DNA of 64,000 nucleotides from JAODBJ01 sp963782465 (GTDB lineage: Bacteria > Actinomycetota > Acidimicrobiia > IMCC26256 > PALSA-610): contig CAWAJR010000005.1 in the NCBI GenBank assembly GCA_963782465.1, positions 372,001-436,000 on the forward strand, given 5' to 3'. The stretch's first letter is position 1. Every line of letters starts with the position of its first letter. The position numbers were made by a program, and so were the translations under genes. The notes under the pieces were generated by a model. It did not search any database, was not told the origin of the DNA, and was given only the letters and a program-made list of their open reading frames with translations. This document shows, in pieces, positions 25,613-34,871 of the stretch.

Positions 25613-25622
25613 CGTGCCCCCA

Positions 25623-25680
25623 CCCCGAACCTGCGTCAGCGAAGCCGTCGTCAGGGGCCGAAACTGACGCAGGTTCGGGG
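25623..25680. terminator. 17-bp-arm hairpin downstream of alpha/beta hydrolase gene
   Basis: CCCCGAACCTGCGTCAG (25623-25639) pairs perfectly with 25664-25680 around a 24-nt loop. It lies 26 nt past the stop of the minus-strand hydrolase and just upstream of the swivel operon promoter, so it probably separates the two units. No T-tract. Confidence 0.65.
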
Positions 25681-25706
25681 CGGGGGACGGTTCGGCGCGC
25701 CGGGCC

Positions 25707-26495
25707 TCAGACGTCGGTGACGAGCGCGGCGAGGAGGTCGGCGGTGGCCTCGGGTGTGAGCTCCGACGAAGCCTCGAACCCGACGAGACGCGCGTGCGGC
25801 AGGTTGGCCGCGTACGACTCGGCCAGTTCCCACGGGTGGAGCAGATCGCCCCGCTGACCGACGACGAGCGCGGGGACGTCGACGTGGTCGAGATCGGCGA
25901 TGTCGTCGAGCAGGACGGCATCGCTGAGCGCCGTCACACAAGCGCGCATCGCAGCGTCGTCCTGGCGCTCCCAGTTACGGCGCGCGTCCTCGAGCACCTC
26001 GGGCGCGAGCGGTTCCGGCAGGCGCTCCAACACGTCGAGCACGCCGAGCAACCCCAGGTCGGCAACCGCGGTGAAGAAGTTCTGGGCCACCGGGTTCCCC
26101 GCATCGACGCCGGCACCGAATGCCGGGGTGAACACGCCCAGGGCGCGCAGCCGCTCGGGGTAACCGAGCGCGACCGCAACCGCCGTCGCCGCCCCGAGCG
26201 ACCCACCCGCGACGGCGGCGTCGTCCCAGCCGAGTTCGTCCATCAGTTCGACGACGTCGGCAGCGGGCCGGCCGAACCATTCGTAGCGGGCCGGATCGGT
26301 CAGCGGTTCGCTGCCGCCGTGGCCCCGCAGGTCGAGACGCGCCACATGGAGACGGTCGCGGAGCGCGACGATCGTGGCGTCGGCGCTGGAACTGTCGGAG
26401 CCGAGCCCGTGCAGCAACACGAGACGCGGCGCATCGTCGGGCCCCGAACAGCGGTAGTGCAGGCGGACGCCGTCGGAGGCGCGGAGCTCGGCCAT
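25707..26495 (-). CDS. Alpha/beta hydrolase, catalytic histidine not evident
   Basis: 262 residues with the alpha/beta hydrolase fold: LVLLHGLGSDSSS (oxyanion-hole HG motif), the DLRGHGGS stretch, nucleophile elbow GGSLGAATA (Ser near residue 98) and VVGQRGDLLHPWE with the acid. Where the catalytic histidine is normally found near the C terminus the sequence reads LVGFEASSELTPEATADLL, with no histidine, so the protein may be inactive, use another histidine, or carry an undetected sequence error. Its start has CAGACT ending 6 nt upstream. Divergent from the wHTH gene with 35 bp between starts. Confidence 0.72.
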   Translation of the reverse strand: MAELRASDGVRLHYRCSGPDDAPRLVLLHGLGSDSSSADATIVALRDRLHVARLDLRGHGGSEPLTDPARYEWFGRPAADVVELMDELGWDDAAVAGGSLGAATAVAVALGYPERLRALGVFTPAFGAGVDAGNPVAQNFFTAVADLGLLGVLDVLERLPEPLAPEVLEDARRNWERQDDAAMRACVTALSDAVLLDDIADLDHVDVPALVVGQRGDLLHPWELAESYAANLPHARLVGFEASSELTPEATADLLAALVTDV

Positions 26496-26501
26496 CTGCG
26501 C

Positions 26502-26522
26502 AGTCTGCCGCGTCGGTAGGCT
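26502..26522. promoter_or_regulatory. Divergent -10 hexamers, hydrolase and wHTH genes
   Basis: Minus strand CAGACT (26502-26507) ends 6 nt before the hydrolase ATG; plus strand TAGGCT (26517-26522) ends 8 nt before the wHTH ATG. No Shine-Dalgarno on either side. Confidence 0.45.
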
Positions 26523-26530
26523 CGGTACCG

Positions 26531-27181
26531 ATGGAGCTCGACGACGCGGCGTGGGCGCTGCTCCATGAGCTTCGTCTCCGCGGCAGCACCACCACAGCGA
26601 GACGCGAGGGACGCGAGGGACGCGACGAGAGCGACGACCGCGGCGACGGCGGCGAGATGGCGACGGCGACCATCGAGGTCCTGGTCGCGAGGGGCTACGC
26701 GATCCGCAAGCCGAGAGCCGTGATGATCACCGCGACCGGCCGCGCCGCGCACACGGCCTGGGCGCGGATCGAGCCCGGCTCGGCCCGGGAAGCCGACCTC
26801 CACGTGGCCTACGAACGGTTCCTGCCGCTGAACGCCGAGTTCATCCGCGTCTGCCACGACTGGCAGGTGCACGCCGGCGGCCACAACGACCACACCGACC
26901 TCGAATACGACTGGGCGGTGATCGACCGGCTGCACCGCGTCCACGAGCGGCTCAGCCCCCTCGGTCGCGCCATGTCGAGGTCGGAGCCGAGGTTCGTGGC
27001 CTACCGCGGCCGGTTGAGCGACGCGCTCGCCCGGGTCGAAGAAGGCGACACCGACTGGTTCACGTCGCCTCGACTCGACTCGTACCACACCGTGTGGATG
27101 CAGCTGCACGAAGACCTGCTGCTCGCGCTCGGGATCGAACGCAGCAGCGAAGGACCGACCGAAGCGGAGGCCAGCGCGTGA
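26531..27181 (+). CDS. Winged-helix protein of unknown function
   Basis: 216 residues. Residues 1-75 look like a winged helix (DDAAWALLHELRLRG, then ATIEVLVARGYAIRKPRAVMITATGRAAH, which resembles the recognition helix and wing of PadR/MarR-like domains), but with a charged insertion of Arg/Glu/Asp/Gly repeats at about 23-42. The C-terminal 130 residues are helical and rich in Trp/His (VCHDWQVHAGGHNDHTDLEYDW) and match no family I know. Probably a transcriptional regulator; it is directly followed, with an overlapping GTGA, by an alpha/beta hydrolase gene. Confidence 0.6.
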   Translation: MELDDAAWALLHELRLRGSTTTARREGREGRDESDDRGDGGEMATATIEVLVARGYAIRKPRAVMITATGRAAHTAWARIEPGSAREADLHVAYERFLPLNAEFIRVCHDWQVHAGGHNDHTDLEYDWAVIDRLHRVHERLSPLGRAMSRSEPRFVAYRGRLSDALARVEEGDTDWFTSPRLDSYHTVWMQLHEDLLLALGIERSSEGPTEAEASA

Positions 27182-28102
27182 TCGCCGAGCCGCGGCGGGC
27201 CAACATCGACATCGGCGGCACGGGAGTGCACGTCGCCGAGTGGGCACCGGACGACCCGGCCGATTCCCCTCGCGGCCCCCGCCGCGTCGTGCTCGTGCAC
27301 GGGTTGGGTGGCTGCACGATCAATTGGTACCTCGTCGGGCAGCCACTGGCTGATGCGCTCGGCGCGACGGTCACCGCGCTCGACCTGCTCGGTTTCGGCC
27401 ACACCGCCCCCGGGCCGGAGGGCGCGACCTTCGCCGCCAACGCGAGCCTCCTGCGATCGTTCCTCCGGGCCACCGGCCCGGCAACGCTGGTCGGCAATTC
27501 GATGGGCGGCACGCTCGCCCTACGGTGCGCGGCCCGTGATCCCTGAACTTGTCGACGCGCTTGTGCTCGTGAACCCCGCCCTGCCGTTCCTGCGCGGCCG
27601 GCCATCACCGCGTCACGTCCGGAACCTCGCGGTGTTCACCGCCGCCTCGATCCCGATGGCCGGCCCGTGGATCATCGACACACGCGCCCGCCGGCTCGGC
27701 GCAACGCGAGTCGTCGACGAGAGCCTCATCGCGTCGGGTGTGCAGCCGCACTCGTTCGACGCCGACGTGCGCGACGCGCTGATCGAACTCACTGCCGCGC
27801 GCTACGAGGAGGGGATTGCCGGGCGCGCGTACCACGACGCGATCCGCACGATGCTCCCCTACCTGGCCACCGTGATGCCGTCCGACATCACGAACGTGCG
27901 CGCGCCGACGCTGCTCGTCCACGGCCGGGGTGACCCGCTCGTGCCGGTCGCGCTCGCCCACGACGTCTCCCGACGTCGCCCCGACTGGCAGGTCGAGGTG
28001 CTCGATTGCGGCCACCTGCCGTTGTTCGAAGCGCCCGGCGCGCTCGTCGACGTCGTCGCCGGATGGTTCGCGGGCGATGGTTCCGCGGCCCGCGCGACCT
28101 GA
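27178..28102 (+). CDS. Alpha/beta hydrolase, interrupted by a +1 frameshift
   Basis: Conceptual product about 307 residues with a complete triad across both frames: VVLVHGLGGCTINW (oxyanion hole), nucleophile Ser in LVGNSMGGTLAL, acid in LLVHGRGDPLVPVA and histidine in DCGHLPLFEAPGAL. The frame changes at CCC 27541-27543, where AARDP runs into a stop codon; removing one C restores AARDPELVDALVLVNPAL. Substrate unknown; ester hydrolases and C-C hydrolases of this size are similar. GTG start overlaps the wHTH gene stop. It ends 1 bp before the AAA+ ATPase start. Confidence 0.75.
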
Positions 28103-28103
28103 G

Positions 28104-29558
28104 ATGCCGGCCGAGCGCGAGCTGCACCCGTTGTCGGACGCGGTGCGCGAGTTCATCGAACGGCTACAGCCCGCGGTGCTCGCCTGGCCCGAGGCCCGCG
28201 GTTCCGATCCCGACAAGGTCGTCAACGGTTTACACGCCGAGGCCCGCCATCTCGCCGCCGGTTTCCTCAGCGCGGCCGGTCGCCTCGGCGACGACCAGCT
28301 GCTCGCGCTCCGCCGCACGTTCGGGCCGGGCGAACCGGAGCTGATGAACGGCTCGTTCAACGAGTTGCGAACCGGCGACATCGTGACGCGCGACGCGCGA
28401 TTCGTCGACACGCCCTCACCGTTGTTCGAGCAGTTCCTCGCCAACGACCAACGCGCCCACACGGCGAGCGCATGGTCGTACTACGAAGCGGCGCTCGGCA
28501 TCGGCCACGCGATGCTCGCCCTGGCCGACATCCCGACGGCCGACAGCCTGCGGGCGCTCGACCGTTACCGCAGCCTGCTTCTCGACCGCTTGAAGCACGC
28601 CGGCGTCGCGCGCCCGACGCCGGGCTCCGTCGCGGGGACCACCGACGTCGCCGACTGGAACGACCCGACCGTGCTGGGCGGGCTCCCGGGCGAGCAACCC
28701 GCCATCGCTCCGACGCTCGACGCGCTCCTCGACGAACTCGACCGGCTGGTGGGGCTCAGCGAAGTGAAGACGGAGGTGAGGCTCATCGTCAACCTCACCC
28801 GCGTCGAACGCCTGCGGCGCGAGCACGACCTTCCCGTCGCCGAACGCAGCCGCCATCTCGTGTTCGTCGGCAATCCCGGAACCGGCAAGACCACCGTCGC
28901 GCGGCTGATCGCGCGTATCTACGCCGTGCTCGGCGTGCTCGCCGAGGGCCAACTGGTCGAGACCGACCGGGGTGGCCTCGTGTCGGGGTACGTCGGCCAG
29001 ACCGCGGAGAAGGTGAAGTCGGTTGTTGCGTCGGCGGCCGGTGGGATGTTGTTCGTCGACGAGGCGTACGCGCTGTGGGTCGAGAGCGGCTCCGACTTCG
29101 GCGCCGAAGCGATCGCGACGTTGCTCAAGTGCATGGAAGACGAACGTGACCGTCTGGTCGTCGTCGCCGCGGGTTACCCGTCACCGATGCAAGCGTTCCT
29201 CGCGTCGAACCCCGGCTTGCGATCGCGGTTCCCGAAGACGGTCCGTTTCCCCGACTTCACCGCCGACGAACTCGTCGCGGTGTTCGCCGCGCTCGGTGAC
29301 GAAGCGCAGTACCACGCGACGCCGGCGACGCTTGCCCGCGTGCGCGCGTACGTCGACGCGCAGCCACGCGACACGTCGTTCGGCAACGCCCGGCTGGCCC
29401 GCAACCTGTTCGAAGCCGCGGTCGCCCGCCACGCGAACCGGGTCGTGGAGCTGGCAGCCCCGACGAAGGAAGACCTCGCAACGTTGCTCCCGGACGACGT
29501 CCCGGCGCCGGGAACCACGCTCGACGGCGGCCCGGCGGGGGCCAAGGGCGGCGTCTAG
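28104..29558 (+). CDS. CbbX/SpoVK-type AAA+ ATPase
   Basis: 484 residues. The N-terminal 190 are all-helical and unrecognised. From about 212 (LLDELDRLVGLSEVKTEVRLIVNL) it is an AAA+ module of the CbbX/CfxQ class: Walker A GNPGTGKTT near 256-264, the pore-loop region SGYVGQTAEKVK, Walker B GGMLFVDEAYAL near 314-325, sensor 1 VVVAAGYPSPMQAF, arginine finger region NPGLRSRFPKTVRFPDF, and the C-terminal lid with SFGNARLARNLFEAAVARHANR. Such proteins remodel partner proteins as hexamers. Immediately downstream, with 10 bp between, is a PspA-family gene, suggesting a membrane-stress or protein-remodelling pair. Confidence 0.8.
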   Translation: MPAERELHPLSDAVREFIERLQPAVLAWPEARGSDPDKVVNGLHAEARHLAAGFLSAAGRLGDDQLLALRRTFGPGEPELMNGSFNELRTGDIVTRDARFVDTPSPLFEQFLANDQRAHTASAWSYYEAALGIGHAMLALADIPTADSLRALDRYRSLLLDRLKHAGVARPTPGSVAGTTDVADWNDPTVLGGLPGEQPAIAPTLDALLDELDRLVGLSEVKTEVRLIVNLTRVERLRREHDLPVAERSRHLVFVGNPGTGKTTVARLIARIYAVLGVLAEGQLVETDRGGLVSGYVGQTAEKVKSVVASAAGGMLFVDEAYALWVESGSDFGAEAIATLLKCMEDERDRLVVVAAGYPSPMQAFLASNPGLRSRFPKTVRFPDFTADELVAVFAALGDEAQYHATPATLARVRAYVDAQPRDTSFGNARLARNLFEAAVARHANRVVELAAPTKEDLATLLPDDVPAPGTTLDGGPAGAKGGV

Positions 29559-29561
29559 GCT
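29556..29561 (+). promoter_or_regulatory. -10 hexamer TAGGCT of the pspA-like gene
   Basis: TAGGCT ends 7 nt before the ATG at 29569; its TAG is also the stop codon of the AAA+ gene. No Shine-Dalgarno. Confidence 0.4.
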
Positions 29562-29568
29562 CGCGCGG

Positions 29569-30387
29569 ATGTTGAAGCTTCTCCGCCGCTGGTGGAAGTA
29601 CACGACCGCCAGGCTCCAGGGCCGGTTCGAAGCGTCCGCCGACCCCAAGGTGCAACTCGAGCAGGCGATCGCCGAAGCGCAGGACCAGCACCGGCGCCTC
29701 ACCGAACAGGCCGCCAACGTCATCGCGCACCAGAAGCAGACCCAGATGCGCCTCGACCGCGCGCAGGAAGACCTCAACAAGGTCACGTTGAACGCCCGCC
29801 AGGCCCTCGTGCTCACCGACGAGTCGGCGCAGAAGGGCGACGACGCGAAGGCGCGCGACTACCAGAGCGCGGCCGAGGGCTTCGCCAACCGGATGATCGC
29901 GCTCGAACACGAAGTCGAATCGCTGAAATCGATGCTGCTCGAAGCGACCCAGAATGCCGACAACGCCAAGGCGGCAGTCGCTCAGAACGCGACGGCCTTG
30001 CAGAAGAAGTTGAGCGAACGGCAGCGGCTCCTCTCGCAACTCGACCAGACGAAGATGCAGGAGCAGATGAACCGCGCGATGACCGACCTGTCGGCCACCG
30101 TGGGAGAAGACGTACCGACGTTCGCGCAGATCCGCGAGAAGATCGAATCGCGCGCGGCACGCGCACAGGGCCTCGCCGAGCTCGCGGGCGCAACGGTCGA
30201 GCACCGCATGTTGGAGGTCGAACAGGCGCAGATGAACGCCGAAGCGCAGGCGCGGCTGTCGGTGTTACGAACCCAACTCGGGCTGCCCGCACCGGCGGCC
30301 GCCGGTGAGCTCACCGCGGGGGCGCCGGCCTCGATCGAGGCCCCCGCCCCCGACGAGCAGTCAGCTCCGGGTACCGGTACCGCCTGA
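29569..30387 (+). CDS. pspA: PspA/IM30-family protein
   Basis: 272 residues. An amphipathic N-terminal helix (LKLLRRWWKYTTARLQGRFE) is followed by long coiled-coil helices with the PspA pattern DPKVQLEQAIAEAQDQHRRLTEQAANVIAHQKQ and QNATALQKKLSERQRLLSQLDQ, then a Pro/Ala-rich tail. PspA/Vipp1 proteins assemble as ESCRT-III-like polymers on stressed membranes. The final 27 bp overlap the opposing CDF transporter gene. Its -10 overlaps the end of the AAA+ gene, so it can be transcribed alone or with it. PspA partners in other bacteria include an AAA+ activator (PspF), but this ATPase is of another class. Confidence 0.82.
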   Translation: MLKLLRRWWKYTTARLQGRFEASADPKVQLEQAIAEAQDQHRRLTEQAANVIAHQKQTQMRLDRAQEDLNKVTLNARQALVLTDESAQKGDDAKARDYQSAAEGFANRMIALEHEVESLKSMLLEATQNADNAKAAVAQNATALQKKLSERQRLLSQLDQTKMQEQMNRAMTDLSATVGEDVPTFAQIREKIESRAARAQGLAELAGATVEHRMLEVEQAQMNAEAQARLSVLRTQLGLPAPAAAGELTAGAPASIEAPAPDEQSAPGTGTA

Positions 30388-31326
30388 CTCGGAGAGCGGC
30401 ACCCGCCGCTCGTCGAAGATGTCGGGCTCGACGTACATCACGCAACGCTCGGGGATGACGGCGCGGGCGCGGGCCTCGGCCGCGTTGATCGCGGCCGCGA
30501 GTTGCGGCACCGTCAGGTCGCGCGAGAACTCGAGCTTGGCGCCGATGAGCAGTTCGTCGGGGCCGAGGTGCTCGGTACGCATGTGGATCACGCGCACGAC
30601 GTCGTCGCCGGCCTCCATCGCTTTCCGGATCGCCTCGACCTCGAAGGGTCGCGCCGATTCGCCGAGCAGCAGGCTGTGCATCTCGATCGCGAGCGTCACC
30701 GCGATCGCCACGAGCAGAACACCGATCGCGAGGCTCCCGATCGCGTCGAAGCGCGCGTTGCCGGTGATCGCCGCGAGTACCAGCCCGGCGAGGGCGAACC
30801 CGAGCCCGACGATCGCGCCGGTGTCTTCCAGCAGCACCACGGGGAGTTCCGGGCTCTTCGTGTGGCGGATGAACGCCCACCACGACTGATCGCCCTTCGC
30901 GGGACGGGCCTCCCGCATTCCCGTGCGCAACGACGATCCTTCGAGCACCATGGCCAGCAGCAGGATGGCGATGGCCCACGCCAGGGAGTCGACCTTGTGG
31001 GGGTGTTGCAGTTTGTCGATCGCTTCGACGATCGCGAAGACCCCGCCGGCCAGGAACAACACCAGCGCGACGATGAACGCCCAGAAGTAGCGCACCCGCC
31101 CGTAGCCGAAGGGGTGGGCCGCATCGGGCGCGCGGTTCGCCCGGGCGCGCCCGAGGAAGAGGAGCCCCTGGTTCGCGGTGTCGGCGAGCGAGTGGATGGC
31201 CTCGGCCAGCATCGATGCCGCGCCGGTGAACACGAAACCGACGAACTTCGCGACCGCGATCCCGAGGTTGGCGGCGAAGGCCGCGAGGATCGCGACCCGG
31301 CCGCCGTCGCGCTCGGCGTCGCTCAT
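30361..31326 (-). CDS. Cation diffusion facilitator transporter
   Basis: 321 residues with the CDF layout: six transmembrane helices, an H..D motif in helix II (AEAIHSLADTANQ) and one in helix V (DAIGSLAIGV), then a cytoplasmic C-terminal domain of about 90 residues (VVRVIHMRTEHLGPDELLIGAKLEF). These proteins export Zn2+, Co2+, Fe2+ or Mn2+ in exchange for protons. The helix II HS-LAD arrangement does not fix the metal. The C terminus overlaps the pspA gene by 27 bp in the opposite direction. Confidence 0.87.
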   Translation of the reverse strand: MSDAERDGGRVAILAAFAANLGIAVAKFVGFVFTGAASMLAEAIHSLADTANQGLLFLGRARANRAPDAAHPFGYGRVRYFWAFIVALVLFLAGGVFAIVEAIDKLQHPHKVDSLAWAIAILLLAMVLEGSSLRTGMREARPAKGDQSWWAFIRHTKSPELPVVLLEDTGAIVGLGFALAGLVLAAITGNARFDAIGSLAIGVLLVAIAVTLAIEMHSLLLGESARPFEVEAIRKAMEAGDDVVRVIHMRTEHLGPDELLIGAKLEFSRDLTVPQLAAAINAAEARARAVIPERCVMYVEPDIFDERRVPLSESGGTGTRS

Positions 31327-31336
31327 CGCGTCGGTG

Positions 31337-31693
31337 TCACCCGTTCTTCCGGTCGCCCGAGGCCGATCCGAAGATGTTGGTGCTGTCGTACTCGGCGAGC
31401 CCCATCTCGTCGGGGATCCCGTCGCCGTCGACGTCGATCGCGGTCACCTGCGTGATCTCGACCGCATCCGGCACGCCGTCGCCGTCGATGTCCATCGCGA
31501 CCGACGTGGTCATCACCAGCACGTCGGCAAGGCCGTCGCCGTCGACGTCGAGCGAGGTCTCGGTGACCGTCTCGACCAGGTCGTCGGTTCCGTCGCCGTC
31601 GACGTCGAGCGAACGCCGGGAAACCACCCGCATGCCTTCCGGTGCCGCCGGCACGCCCGCCGCCCCGGAACCCGGGTTCTGGTGCTCGTCCAC
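31337..31693 (-). CDS. Cytoplasmic protein with four calcium-binding DxDGDGxxD repeats
   Basis: 118 residues. Four tandem units of about 23 residues each carry a D-V/I-D-G-D-G-x-x-D loop: LDVDGDGTDDLVE, LDVDGDGLADVL, MDIDGDGVPDAVE and IDVDGDGIPDEM. This is the EF-hand-like/dockerin-type or thrombospondin type 3 calcium loop. Normally such repeats are extracellular, but there is no signal peptide or membrane segment. GTG 31693 was chosen: GGAGGG lies 4 nt upstream, whereas the earlier TTG has none. It follows the CDF gene's start by 10 bp on the same strand, so the two are probably co-transcribed, linking calcium or divalent ion binding to the transporter (inference). Confidence 0.65.
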   Translation of the reverse strand: MDEHQNPGSGAAGVPAAPEGMRVVSRRSLDVDGDGTDDLVETVTETSLDVDGDGLADVLVMTTSVAMDIDGDGVPDAVEITQVTAIDVDGDGIPDEMGLAEYDSTNIFGSASGDRKNG

Positions 31694-31742
31694 GGTGCCC
31701 TCCAAGGGTCAGGGCAGGAGCGTAACTGCGGCGGGGCCGATC

Positions 31743-33146
31743 TCACCCAACGACGCCGCCTTTTGTCATCGCTTCGACATCGAGGGCCCGGTCGAGCTCC
31801 TCGCTGGTCATCAGCTTGCGGGCCAGCACGATCGCCCTCACCGACTTCCCCGAGCGGACCGACTCCTTCACCACCGACGACGCCACCTCGTAACCGATGT
31901 ACGGGTTGAGCGACGTACCGATCGACGGCGACGACTCCGCGTACTGCCGGCACCGCTCCTCGTTCGCCTCGATCCCGTCGACGCACTTGTCGGCGAACGC
32001 CCGGACGACGTTCGTGAGGAGCCGGATCGACTCGAGGAGGTTCCGCGCCATCATCGGCATGTAGACGTTCAGTTCGAAGTTGCCCTGCGACCCGCCGAAG
32101 GCCAGCGCGGTGTCGTTCCCGATGACCTGCGCGCCCACTTGCGTGACCGCCTCGGCCATGACGGGATTGACCTTGCCCGGCATGATCGACGAACCGGGCT
32201 GAAGGTCGGGGAGGCGGATCTCGGCGAGCCCGGTGCGCGGGCCGCTCGCCATCCAGCGAATGTCGTTCGCGATCTTGACGAGCGCCACGGCCGTCGTGCG
32301 CAACTGGCCCGAACACTCGACCAAGGCGTCGCGCGAACCCTGCGCAGCGAAATGGTCGCGCGCTTCGGTGAGCGGCAGGCCGGTCTTCTCCGCGAGCCCG
32401 CGGACGACACCACGCGCGAACGATTTCGGCGCGTTGATCCCGGTGCCGACCGCGGTGCCGCCGAGTGGCAACGCACCCAGGCGCGGGAGGAGGTCGCGCA
32501 GGCGTTGCCCGCAATCGTCGATCTGGGTCGCGTACCCGCCGAACTCCTGCCCCAGCGTCACCGGCGTCGCGTCCATCAAATGCGTGCGGCCCGACTTCAC
32601 GACGTGCGCGAACTTGCGTTGCTTGCGCCGCAGTGAACGCGAGAGGTGCTCGAGCGCCGGAACGAGATCGGCGACGACGGCTTCGGTCGCGGCGAGATGG
32701 ATCGCGGTCGGGAACACGTCGTTCGACGACTGCGACGCGTTGACATGGTCGTTCGGGTGCACGGCCTCACCGAGTCGCTCCGACGCAAGGTTGGCGAGCA
32801 CTTCGTTCATGTTCGTGTTCGACGACGTGCCCGAACCGGTCTGGAACACGTCGACCGGGAACTGGTCGGCGTAGCGACCGGCGGCCACCTCTGCCGCCGC
32901 CGAGCTGATCGCGGCGCCGATCGTCTTCGTCACCTTCGGTACGTCCTTGAGCCGAACGTTGACCGCCGCGGCCTCGCCCTTCACCAGCGCCAGCGCCCGG
33001 ACGAGCCGAGGTTCGAGACGCATGCCCGAGATCGGGAAGTTCTCGACCGCGCGCTGCGTGCTCGCGCCCCAGCGGGCGGCGGCGGGCACGCGAACGTCGC
33101 CCATCGTGTCGTGTTCGACCCGGTACTGATCGCCGTGCTTGTCCAT
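31743..33146 (-). CDS. fumC: Fumarate hydratase, class II
   Basis: 467 residues, normal for FumC. The superfamily signature GSSIMPGKVNP, the FumC N-terminal region (VPAAARWGASTQRAVENFPISG), QTGSGTSSNTNMNEV, VNASQSSNDVFPTA and SGRTHLMDATPVTLGQE are all present. It interconverts fumarate and malate in the TCA cycle. ATG at 33146 with TACGGT ending 6 nt upstream (leaderless). Remarkably, the divergent gene starting 36 bp away is a class I iron-sulfur fumarase, giving two unrelated enzymes for the same step. Confidence 0.92.
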   Translation of the reverse strand: MDKHGDQYRVEHDTMGDVRVPAAARWGASTQRAVENFPISGMRLEPRLVRALALVKGEAAAVNVRLKDVPKVTKTIGAAISSAAAEVAAGRYADQFPVDVFQTGSGTSSNTNMNEVLANLASERLGEAVHPNDHVNASQSSNDVFPTAIHLAATEAVVADLVPALEHLSRSLRRKQRKFAHVVKSGRTHLMDATPVTLGQEFGGYATQIDDCGQRLRDLLPRLGALPLGGTAVGTGINAPKSFARGVVRGLAEKTGLPLTEARDHFAAQGSRDALVECSGQLRTTAVALVKIANDIRWMASGPRTGLAEIRLPDLQPGSSIMPGKVNPVMAEAVTQVGAQVIGNDTALAFGGSQGNFELNVYMPMMARNLLESIRLLTNVVRAFADKCVDGIEANEERCRQYAESSPSIGTSLNPYIGYEVASSVVKESVRSGKSVRAIVLARKLMTSEELDRALDVEAMTKGGVVG

Positions 33147-33152
33147 GGAACG

Positions 33153-33176
33153 ACCGTACCCAGGAGTGGCTACCTT
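33153..33176. promoter_or_regulatory. Divergent -10 hexamers of fumC and the class I fumarase gene
   Basis: Minus strand TACGGT (33153-33158) and plus strand TACCTT (33171-33176) each end exactly 6 nt before their ATG. With 12 bp between the hexamers, simultaneous occupancy is unlikely. Confidence 0.6.
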
Positions 33177-33182
33177 GGCGCA

Positions 33183-34821
<1,639 letters not shown>

Positions 34822-34871
34822 AAAGCAAACGCAAGGGGCGACCCCATTCGAACCACTGCACTGGAGGCGCC

